Position numbers and translations under genes: made by a program. From IMG/VR virus record IMGVR_UViG_3300024348_000293, positions 1-21,097 of that record: a stretch of 21,097 bases of DNA; one strand, 5' to 3'. The notes under the pieces are model-generated. The model worked only from the letters and a program-made list of their open reading frames with translations, was not told the origin of the DNA and ran no database searches. Of this stretch, positions 1 through 10,600 are shown in pieces. The stretch is from a virus. Positions within the stretch are counted from its first letter, which is position 1. Every line of letters starts with the position of its first letter.

Positions 1-1589
1 TTGGACCCTGTTTGCCAGAACAGAATGCCCTCATCAGCAGCAGATAATGCTGCACCGGCCTTGTTCAGTGTCGGGTCAACTGCAAGGTCACCAAGCCAGG
101 CTGTTTGAAACTCCAACAATGCAGCTTCAGAAGCAGCCTGCGCTGTCTCAGATAAACCCTGTGCTGTCTGTGCGCCAGTTTGGTATGTTAGCGCGTTACC
201 TTCGCTTGTAGATGCAGCAGCAGCGGACGCAGCGACACCGGCCTCAGAACCCGCAGCAGCGGTTTCACTATCGAGTGCAGCAGCAGCAGACACAGCAGCG
301 TCATTCTTATAGCCCAGTGCTAGAGACGCACTCTGACCTGCAGCAGTTTCACTTAAACCTGCAGCGGTTTCACTAGCAGCAGCAGCGATTGCGCTATTGC
401 TTGCAGATGTGGCAGATCCTCCGGCATTAGTCGCGTCAATTGATGCTTGTGCAAAGTCAGCAGCTACCCATGCGGATCCGTTATAAAACCGAATCTCTGT
501 GCCAACTGTGCTGTAATAAAGCTGCCCGGCAACAAGTGCGCCACCCAGGTTATCCAACGTGGGGTCAGCACCTTTCGATCCAAGATAGCGAGAATCAAAA
601 TCTGCGAATGAAGCAGCTGCAGCGTTTTTGCTTGCCAAGGCAGCACTGGCTGAACTTGCAGCTTCGCCTGCCTTAGTTGTTGCAATACCTGCTTGAGTGG
701 TTGCTGTACCTGCAGAGGTAGCTGCATTGCTTTCGCTTGTTGCAGCATTGCCCTCGCTCGTTAAAGCAGCAGCAGCACTTGCAGCGGCAGCAGCAGAGGT
801 GGCAGCATTTGAAACAGTGGCCCATGCCAGTGTTGAAATGTAAACGTACATCTCATTATCGACTGTGTTGATGTACAGTGCGCCAACTGCTAGGGCGTTG
901 CCGTCATTATCTAAGGTAGGCGCAACAGCCTTGGCACCAAGGTAGCGATCATCAAAGGAATCGTATGATGCAGCAGCGGCAGCAGCAGAACCTGCAGCAG
1001 CGCTCTCACTTGCAGCGGCAGCGTCTTCAGAAACTAAGGCAGCGGCAGCGCGGTCAACAGCTAGGGCAGCGCTTGCTGCAGATGCAGCGGCTGCAGCATC
1101 GTCCATAACAAGGTTGCCTGACGCGTCAAACTTCAAGAACTTTGATGCACGCGATGCGAGGTTCGGGATCTCAAAACTGACACCAGTAATGTCTTGGGTG
1201 TCGGACAGTTTGATTGTGCGATCTTTCTGGTCGATCAATTGCTGAATTAAGAATGTCAGCTTGTCGAACGCTTTCTCGTGTATGTCAGGGTAGAATGCAC
1301 CCTGCGAGTTGAAGTCGGTGGTCTGTTGCGGGACGTAGTTCGATCTCGCATAAAGCGTGTAGTTATCGGCAAGAGGCGCGGCTAGAACAATGTCTCCGCC
1401 CCCCGCATTTCCAACGCCTGTCAGTGTGTAGTCGGTTAGGTATGTTAGCGTAGTCTCAACACCCGCACCGGTGGTCTGCGTCACCAAGACTTCACTAGTA
1501 GCGGTAATCGTGAAGTCGTATGAAAATGTGTCCACGATACCGTTGCCAGTATAGGGTCCTGATGTAATGTCCTGGGTTGCAACAGCCAT
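1..1589 (-). CDS. Tail fibre protein, T7 gp17-like N-terminus, C-terminus cut by window edge
   Basis: The frame is open for 529 codons from an ATG at 1587-1589 to the left edge; I read it codon by codon and found no stop. A GAGG Shine-Dalgarno sequence sits 6 nt before the ATG. Residues 1-140 (start MAVATQDITSG) look like the virion-attachment domain of podovirus fibres: a beta-rich segment ending in a helix with AFDKLTFLIQQLIDQKDRTI, like the T7 gp17 N-terminal domain. From about residue 165 there are long Ala/Ser/Glu-rich stretches, probably trimeric coiled coil. These are interrupted by a repeated module (YLG...PTLDN.G.AL..G.LY...W) near residues 212-258, 331-375 and from 493. The receptor-binding tip should lie outside the window. 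The gene follows the giant ejection protein after 27 nt, the same order as T7 gp16-gp17. The T7-like attachment domain is recognised by overall pattern only; the tail-fibre role is well supported by composition and position. Confidence 0.85.
   Translation of the reverse strand, partial: MAVATQDITSGPYTGNGIVDTFSYDFTITATSEVLVTQTTGAGVETTLTYLTDYTLTGVGNAGGGDIVLAAPLADNYTLYARSNYVPQQTTDFNSQGAFYPDIHEKAFDKLTFLIQQLIDQKDRTIKLSDTQDITGVSFEIPNLASRASKFLKFDASGNLVMDDAAAAASAASAALAVDRAAAALVSEDAAAASESAAAGSAAAAAASYDSFDDRYLGAKAVAPTLDNDGNALAVGALYINTVDNEMYVYISTLAWATVSNAATSAAAAASAAAALTSEGNAATSESNAATSAGTATTQAGIATTKAGEAASSASAALASKNAAAASFADFDSRYLGSKGADPTLDNLGGALVAGQLYYSTVGTEIRFYNGSAWVAADFAQASIDATNAGGSATSASNSAIAAAASETAAGLSETAAGQSASLALGYKNDAAVSAAAALDSETAAAGSEAGVAASAAAASTSEGNALTYQTGAQTAQGLSETAQAASEAALLEFQTAWLGDLAVDPTLNKAGAALSAADEGILFWQTGS
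3..956 (-). repeat. Three diverged protein-level repeat modules in the tail fibre
   Basis: A module of about 45 residues occurs three times in the fibre: about 956-818 (YLGAKAVAPTLDNDGNAL), about 599-465 (YLGSKGADPTLDNLGGAL) and from about 113 to the left edge (WLGDLAVDPTLNKAGAAL). Each begins with an F/D-rich lead-in, then [YW]LG, then D/A-PTL[DN]. The first two continue through G.LY..T to a conserved Trp. The third keeps an FWQTG segment before the edge. The starts are 119 and 163 residues apart, separated by Ala-rich linkers. Similar YLG..PT.DN.G modules are familiar in phage fibres from aquatic podoviruses; their structural role (trimer knob or chaperone-contact domain) is inference. Confidence 0.7.
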
Positions 1590-1616
1590 TTTAAATCCTC
1601 ATTAGTAGACTATATT

Positions 1617-4600
1617 TTACTCTTTTTTAGTTCCCAAAAGAAGGGAGTGAACACTGAAGTCGTACCCATCTTCTCGAATGTCGTATATTGCTTTGCCTGT
1701 GGTCCAACCTTGACCGGTTCCTGGTACGCCAAGCATGGTTGTTACAACGTCTGTGGTTGCTTTTACTTGGAATAAAGTTGGCTCGTCACCCTCCCACAGG
1801 CTTTTAGTAAATCCTTTAACACCACTGATTGAATTTGAAACAAACTGGGCGGTTGGAGATCCTGCATATCCGTACCCAGAGAACGCGCCAGAGGCAACAT
1901 CACGGGCCAAAGGTATGGCAGCAAGTGGAAGCATTGCTACGTTCACAAGATACTGTTGCCAAAACTCGTCCCACTCGTCTTCATCATCTGGGATGCCTTC
2001 GCGCACAAGCATCTCTGCTGCAGTCGTGACTCCAAACAACCATGCGAATTTAACAGCTAGGTTGATTGGGTTGATCTGCCCAGATCTTGAGCCACGAGTG
2101 ATGTCGCGGGTCATGTTGCCTTGGCTTGAAAAGAACGTCATAAACATGGTGTACATTTTGACGTATTCAGAGTTGTCTCGCATCAACGCAGCTTGGTCTT
2201 TAATAGATCCAGAGCCTTGGAAATTCTCCACTGCCCAATCTGCTGCCTGCACTGAGAGTTCTTCTGCGCGTGCTGTCAATGCTTCCACTGTGTCAAAGTC
2301 GTTTGGATCTAGTGACGCTTCAAGTTCTGACATTTTCTTAAAGTAGGCACCATACCATGTTGGCAGGTCGACGCTGTACATCTGAATCAACGCGATGTGC
2401 TTCATTGAAAATTCTTGCAGATCAGCAAGCGGCCCAGATTTATTTTCAAGCGCCTTGAAAGCGTTCGACATCTCTCGGTCCATTGTCTTCATACGATGCA
2501 CAAGAACCTTTGACTTCTCCATTGCCACTGCTACAGCATCACTTGTTTTTGCAGGGTTGCCGTAGAGGTGCAGCATTGCCTTGGAAGTATTTTTTGCACC
2601 GATGTTAGCGATGGTGACTGACAGACCAAGGGTCTGCATAAGTCCTGTGGATACCTTGAACCCCATAGCGCTCATGGTGATACCAAAGCGTATGCGTCTC
2701 ATCGAGCCGGTGAAATAGCCTTGCGACTCTTGATTGCTGCCTGCATTTGCAATGTCGTTCAGCCAAGGCTTGAACAGTCGATACTCAGCAACGCCCATCG
2801 TTGCTTTGATGGCCTCTGTGATCTCAGGATCTCGCAGTAACTTATCCACAGACTTCACAGCTTCGTAGTGCGTGATGTAGTGGATAACTTCTTGGATGTG
2901 CCCAGGGATAACATCAAGGCCAAGCTTGATTGGGTATGTTGCTTCGATACGCTCGATCTTCGCACCGGTTGTGGCGTTCGGACGGAATGTTCCACTGGTC
3001 GCAGACATGCCTGCCGCTGCTGCAGTCTTCTGATCGATCTCGCGTGTGTCAGCAATTGTGCTACGCATTGGGTCTGCTTTCAGTGGGAAGTATCCACCTT
3101 TGTACACACCGAACGGTGTCTGCACTTCGTGGATCTCAACCTTACCAATGTCTAAGCCTGATGTGCGCTTATGCACAGCATTCATTGGCTCATACAATAG
3201 TTCAAGTTGGTCCCAAACTAGCTGTACAAAATCCCAATCTTCTTTGGTCAGGTGGCTCAATACCTGCTTCAACATTGGGTTATCTTGGCTGACCTCTTCT
3301 TCAGACAGCGCCCAACCTTCGCCCATCAGCAGCTTCTTCAAGTTGCCTGGGTTACCGGTGTTCAGCGCAACACTGATGATCTCTGATCCTGTCAACGTCT
3401 TTTGGTTAGACTTGGTATTTTCCAAACCAACTATGCGGAATTTTCGAGCGTGGCGCTTCTTGGACTTTCTGTCTCTGGCAGCAATGGCCTTAACAATTGG
3501 AGAACCAACAGCGTCATGCAACAGCATTTCTTCGTGCTGTGCATCTGTGAACTGCTGAGAAACCAGTTGGTGCATAACACCGCTAGTTTCTCTGTTGTCC
3601 AACCAACGGATCAGGTACGGGATCTTGGTCAGAGATGCCAAGCTTTTTAGCGCCAGGTTCTTGTTGGTTTCTTTATAAGCAGAAACACCATAAGTGAACT
3701 TGGACTTGACCTTGGAGATTGACTCTAGCGCTTTCGCCTTCGCCTCTTCAAAGCTTAACTGCTCACCTGCAAGCTTCATCTTGTCAGTGAAGATAGCAAT
3801 GTGTTCGATGTTCCGAACAGAATCATAAATGCCAACAAGATCACTAAACGGCAGCTTCTTGTAGTGCGTTCTGATGTCTTCGTTAAGCGCAGTTGGGGTC
3901 AACTGGATGTTGTCGCCATTCTCTTTCTCACGCTCTAGCGCCCACACTCTGATGTTGTCCCGCTCGGTCTGTGCCATCGATACTGACTTTCTAAATTCAA
4001 AGCGCTCTTGTAGGTGCAGGATCTGTTCAAGATATTGCTTACCCGCACGGCCTACACGCTCAAGGACTTTCTTCTTCTTGAACTTAGCCATGTGGGTAAC
4101 GATCTTGTCTTCCATCGCTTTAGCATCCAAAGCCGAACGATAGAGATAGAAGTTCATCGCCTGTCGTGTCTTTGCGGCCTTCGCTGCTTCCTTGTCACCC
4201 TTGTCCATTGCTGCCCGGGCATCCTGTGCTGCCTTGATCTCAGCCCTGCGATATTTATCAGGACGGATCTCTGACAATGACAGCTTGCCTATGGCTTCTT
4301 CTGCAAGCGCCTTCAGGATCTGCTTGTCGCTCTGTGGCGTTGGTTTGCCCTTGTTCAGTATCTTCAGTTCGGAAAGAATTAACTCTCCTCTCTGCTCGTC
4401 ATGGACAGCCTCACGCGCAAGCTTCTCAATGGTGCCATCGTTAAGGATGTCGCCATGCTCTTTTACCATCTCTGCTTCAGCCTGCTCTTTCGCAAGCATT
4501 GAAGAGCGCTTGGTTTCAATCAACTGCGTGATCAATTCATCGCCTGACGCAAAGCCAAGGGCATCTGCAGCGGCATCGATGTCCACACCATCTGCAACGG

Positions 4601-7600
4601 TTAGCGCGTTGTTGATACCTTTAAGTTCAGGTGGCAATACCTTAACATCCAAAACATCAAGAACGTCTTGGCGGTTTAGCTTCAACTCGCTACCCTTTTC
4701 TGCTAGGGCTGCTCTTGCCATGTGGATCGGCTGTTGGTCCAAACGTGACTTTATTACTTCAGCGCGGGTCTTTAATTCTTCAGCCCACTCTTTCTCTTCG
4801 CGTGTGCGGATCTGCTTCATCACTTTTTCAAGTAATGTTTCAGTTGCTTTTTCGTCTGCAGAATCTTGCTTTTCTTTGTATTTTTTAAACTGCTCTTCGG
4901 TCATCCCTGCCATCACTGCATCAGTAAACAGTGGTCGCAATTCTGCGTCACTCTTCTCTGCAGCAACCTGCTCGTCAACACTCAACATTGCGTCAAATAC
5001 CTTGCGGATGTTGTCGTCAATCTTGACTGCGCCTGACTGCGCTTCCAGATTTTTCAGGGTGCCGTACACAGACTTCATCCACTGGCTGAATGCTTTGAAT
5101 GCTTTCTTCAATGCAGACACTGGTGCCTTGCCTTCCATGATGTATGCTTCATAGGCACGCGCCCAATGTTCGTGCATGGCACGCTCAACTTCTGGGCTGC
5201 CTTCTCTTGTGTAAACGTACTGTGTGACTTGCTCGACAGACACGCCTGCTTCTGCAGCGATTGACTCTGCATTGTCCAACCACCATCTGAATATCGGCTG
5301 CATCAGCGGGTCATTAGAATTGATCATGGTGTCTAGGAAATAGTGGCCCATCTCATGGATTAGCGTGGACCGATCAGATTGCTCGAACAGGGAGATTATC
5401 CGCTTTTCGCGGTTGTAAGATCCCCTGGTTGTGGTGCCGGATTCTTGGTCTTGTAAAAGTTGATTTGCATCATAAGGGCTGTATGAGCCATCGTAAGCCA
5501 TGTACACAATGTCTGGCTCGCCATTGTTATACTTTCCAAACACGGCCTTGTCCCAATCGCTTGGCTTATAGTTCTCATTCCACTCGTCTCTTCCAACTTC
5601 TTTAAATCCATTTATTCCATACATCCCAACTAAAGCGGTGTCGAATGCGTCAAGCTTGGTGCCACCTTGCTCAACAGCAAGAGACAGCATCGATACAACC
5701 TTACCGCCTCCATCACTGAAAACGCTAACGATGTCACCATCTTTTTTTATGGCAAACCCAGACAAGCCATCTTCGCTTCTGAATAAGCGCATGTCTTGGT
5801 ACTCTTCAGCAGAGTACACATAAACTGCTGCGCCAAAAACAGTTGAATCTTTTGATGATTGTATTGCAGACATAAAGTCCACGGCACTTTCTGCCGTAGA
5901 CTCCATTTCGACCATATCTACTGCAGGAACTTCTGAGGCAGATAGTATGTTTTTGAATGTTCTGTTTACCTTGTAGACTAAGCCCCGAATGCTTCCAAGT
6001 GTTCCAGGGCTTCCCTTTCCGTAAGACCGTGATTTTGCATCGTTAGTTCGACTAAGTCTCGCGGAGACGAAGACGTTGCGCTTAAGGAATTTTGCTCGTT
6101 CTCTTCCATTGAATCCTTCAGATACTGTAGATCCAACTTCAGAGGACCCCGCTCCTCCATCATCCTGTCGTGCTGCTCTTGTGCTGATTCTGGCTGCATA
6201 ATCTACCTCTGCTTTATTAGTTGCTTCTTTGATTGACTCGCTAGGAATGCCCTTTGCTATAGCAAGATCTGCTGCAGCGTTAGCGTAATCCGGTGCTTCG
6301 TCATCTGTATACCCTGCGCTCACATCTTTGCTAGACTTTGCCATATCGTAAAGTCTGCGCTCTGGATACCACATTAAAGCCTGCAGGTCAGACATTGTCA
6401 ATTCTGGATAGCCATTATTTTGTAAATCTTTTAAAATATTTCCGAATATCTTTCTAATCCAGTTACGTTCGGTGCCGGTCTCCGGGGCTTCTTTCTGCCC
6501 ATCAAGATACTTCGCAAGAGAATTACCTGCTTTGCGAAGGTTTTCTCCTACGGCTGTCTTATTAAACTTGTCTCTGTTTGCAGGAAGCATTGACGCTTTC
6601 TGAATATCAAGCGCTAATTTTTCAAGATTGCCTACTTGCAGCTTCGCGCCAAGCGTTTCTGCAAACTCTTTTGCTGCTGCTTTGTCTTCTTTAAGAAGCT
6701 TGACCAAGTCCTTTATCTCTGACTTTTTAAGCTTCACCATATCTGGGCGGTATTCTATAAGCGTGCCTGTCCACCGGCCCCATGTTCGCATCAGCCATCT
6801 GTCCATCGTTAGCTGATCAAAGTAACCGTTTAGATTGCTAAAGAAACCATTGCCGATTTTTGGACCAAGGATTGATGCGCCACGGACTACGGTGCCTGCA
6901 TTCTCTCCCGTAACGTCAAGACCTATCCGTCTAATCTGCGCAATGGTAAAATTACTTACCATGAATTTTCTTAGCGTTTCGATGCCCATTCTTTCGACAA
7001 GTGTGTTGAATGATTTAAGGCTATCGTTGATAGCTTTCTGGGCGTTTCCTGCTTTGATGTTCGTTGGCATCTTGCCGGTTCGCTTATAGTGTTCATAAGC
7101 TATTTCCGCAAGTTCAAAGTTTTTGTCTACCTTGATTCCGTTTGACGTTACAGCCAACGCCCAAGTGAATGCAAACCTGGCTTCTTGGTCTTCTGCCAAC
7201 TCAGGATGGATTGTCGCCAATATGTTTAGGGCTTTCTGAACCGTGACATCATACCAACCGACTGCATTCTCGTTTGTCTTTAACGCATGAAGAGCATCTC
7301 TTATCCCAACCCTTACCAGGTATTCCTCTGTTGCTGCATTGTCAACAGCAAGATCCACGCCTGCTTCTTTTGCAGCATTGTTTGTATCGTTTTGGATGTC
7401 TACTTTTAACTGTCTGTTTGTTGAGTAGTCGCCATTCTTTGCGCGGTCCATAGCGTTTTCGAGGGTTGTGATTTCATCGATAGTAGCCGGGATTGGTTTT
7501 GCAGAAGATACCTTCTGCGCCAAAAGGTTGGCAGAGTCTTTGTAGTCAGGATCGAATGCTGCGTTGACTGAGCGGATGTTTTTGTGACTTACCCCGATTT

Positions 7601-10600
7601 CTTCGCGCGACCCTTCAGAAGGAGTCGTCGGGAGGTAGTCACCACCTTGAGACTCATATACTACATCATTACTACCAAGATGGGAAACCTTGAGACTGGT
7701 TATTCTTGTCGGATTTACCTCTTGTTCTTCAGGATTACCAGTCAAATCAACTGAGTTTATTGATACACTTTTCGCAGGGATTGTAGCCTCAATTAAAAAT
7801 TTCTGCTTACTCCCCTGATTGTAAGTATATGTAAACCGCTCGGCTATGTCTTCTGCCAAGTATTTTTCAATGGTCCAGTGATCCCCAATGTTTTTTAAAT
7901 CCAATTCAGAAATGTCATTGAGCGTAATGTATCTATAGACTTTCCCACCATATTCTGAGATATGGTTTACTGCATTTAAAAAAGACTCTAATTCGTTAAA
8001 ATTCTCATCCTGTCTATAGTAATACTCATTCCACGACTGTAATAGGTTAGAAGATACAAATACATCACCAACAGTGCCACCAATATTCAAAACATTCTCA
8101 ACATTAAACCCCATCTCAACAGCACGAGTCATGCGACCCTCTGGTGACATATCCAGACCTTTCTCGACAGCACGAGTCCACTCCACGGCTTCGCCTGTGT
8201 CAGTTCCTGCATAGCCTTGTTGACGCGCTTGAAACACCACAGCTGCATCAGGGTTCATTGCTGCCTGAATCTCTTCCTGATTCTCTTTCGTGATTGGCAT
8301 GGCGTTTGCGCCTGATACGAACAAATCAGCAGATGTGCCTGTGCCAAACTCTTGGCCTTTGAATTGATAATTGTCAAAGGTAATGTCAGATGGGTCTTGT
8401 GATGTAGGGTATGTGACGACAACAGGTACACGGCTAACACCGGCTGCTGCTAATGCTGCCATGCGGTGACGGCCTTCGTGACCAATGATCTTGCCTTGAC
8501 CATCTGTTCGCAAGAACGGTGTTTGACGCTCGGCCTTTAATTCTACCGGGTCAAGTGGCATTGACTCATCAGCAATGGTCTGTGGATCAGGGTGAGTAGA
8601 GTTGACAAACTCAGCGGGGTTAATAAAAATAACCTGCGCTCTAGTCTCGCCATGCGGGTAGGCCCACTCGCGCACAGTCTGGTCAATACGCTCTGGTGTC
8701 CATGCTGCGTCTTCACCAAGCCCTGTTACTTCTAAGAGGCGCTGTACACGCTGTTGTGGCTCTGCCTCAAGCACCAATGCTTTCTCAGCTTCCGTCAATT
8801 CTGACGAGAACCCAAGGCTGTCAAACTCAGCAATCAAGCTTTCAAGTGTTGCTTGATTCAGATCCTTCAGCTTATTCTGCAGGCCGGAATGTGGACCAAC
8901 GATGGCGTTAAGCCCGTATGTCTCAATGTATTCTTTAACAGGAATGCCTGTGCGCTCTGCTGCAGAAATGATCTGCTGCTTATACAACTGCGACTGTAGG
9001 GTTACCTCTTGGCGTGTTAGTCGGCCCGTGTCAGAACCTTGGGTGATGAACTTGTCAATCTCTGCATCGATGTAGTCAGACTCTTCCTGCCTTGCCACCG
9101 CTTGCTCTTCCATCATCTCGTAGGTAGCAGCGAGCGCTTCTTTCTGGCGGTCCATTTCGTTTAGAGTGAATGTGTTGTCAGACATCTTGATGTCGCCACG
9201 CAGCGCCTGCTCATGCTCTGAGCCAACCACGTTCTGTGCGAAGTCACCAATTGGCATCTCAACTGTGCCACCCGTTGCTGCAGCCTCTTCAAGCTTGTCA
9301 GCGATTGATGCGAAGGCAGGGTCAGTTGTGACATCGATACCGTTCTCTTTCGCATACGCCAATACAGACTCTGCGTCCATGTGGATGTTTGCGCCAGGGG
9401 CTACTGTCTGCAAAAACTCGTTAAGCTTTTCTGGGGAAATTTCTTTTAGGTCGGTGTCGTTAACCACTGCGATGATCTCGCTAATGGTGTTCTGCTCTTT
9501 GAATGTGTCAGTGCGTTTGGCGTAATTCTTTGCCCTTGCGATGTCGGCTGTCGCTCCTGCAACTGCCATAGGACCAACCATGCCTTGGGCTAGGATCATG
9601 CCCCACACGCCACGGGTTAACGCTTCTTCAACAGATACGTCCTTGTCTGTCCAGATGGTGCCACCGATATATTCCAGGGATTCTTGAACCCCCTCTGTGC
9701 CTGTCTCGACAGCAAAGCCCTTGCCCTGTTTCTTTGCTATGGCTTTCAGCAACTGATACCCGTCTTTAGCATTCAGTATCTGCCTGCTTTCTTTGACCAT
9801 TCCCATTAGGTTCTTTAGACCCATTCGGTCAAATGAAGCGCTGACCACAGACCACGGGAGCGACATGGCAAGGTCAGTCATGTTTGGTTCTGCTCTGCCG
9901 TTGTTCTGCGCTCTTTCTGTTGCGACATCGTAGTTCAATGCGACAATATAAGATGCCGTGCCAACGCCACCCGCCAACATTGCTACCATGTATGGCAGGG
10001 ACTGAGCGGTTGATGTCGCCATTAGATAACCAAGATCCTTTGCAAGATCCCATGTTACGCCTTTATCTTTGAGGCTTTTCTGTATTTCCTCAGTTGATGT
10101 TCCGGCTCTTGGCTTATAATCCCAAAAAGAAACAGCGTTCTCGGTAAGGCTTACAGCAAGAGATTCTTGATCGATTCTCTTTTCCTTATATTCCTTCAGG
10201 CTCTCTGGCAGAACATCCCAATGTGGTGACTTATCGTTAAGCCAATTGGCAACCAACTGGTCAGTCTTTGCGATGGCATGTCCGATGCCTGCAAAGGTGC
10301 CCATAGCTGACAGGCCCATATCTTTTATCGTGGACCTTTTCTCTTCAGGCGGTGTCAGTATTCCCTCGCGCATCATAATGTCGTCAAGCTGTGACAACGT
10401 GGATATGTTGTCAACATACAGCTTCGCATTATTTGAGTCGGCTAAAAACTTAACCACATTTGGGTTCGTATGCTGCAGCGTGTCTATGTTGACATTATCG
10501 ATTGACTGCTTGGTTTCAATTTTGGTTCTGTTCGCACGCACCACATCAACCGGGTAACCGGTCAGCTTGGATAGTTCAAGCAGCTTGGCAAAATCTTTTG

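Noticed and set aside
220-300. GCAGCAGC runs as a CRISPR-like or noncoding repeat array
   Set aside because: There is no constant repeat/spacer length; the runs are Ala codons in the fibre coiled-coil spacers.
464-748. Gln/Leu-rich minus-strand open frame of 94 codons
   Set aside because: It is an out-of-frame reading of the GCA-rich tail-fibre repeats; the fibre frame is continuously open across it.
1590-1616. Possible promoter between the giant gene and the tail fibre
   Set aside because: The 27-nt gap contains AT-rich sequence and a ribosome site but no convincing -10/-35 pair or palindrome.
1735-2346. 203-codon plus-strand open frame
   Set aside because: It is antisense to the conserved C-terminal region of the giant protein, with no ribosome site or family resemblance.
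4192-5154. 320-codon open frame on the plus strand
   Set aside because: It lies fully antisense to the giant gene, its product is Ser/Ala/Leu-rich in the manner of a complementary-frame shadow, it has no recognisable domain, and every supported gene is on the other strand.
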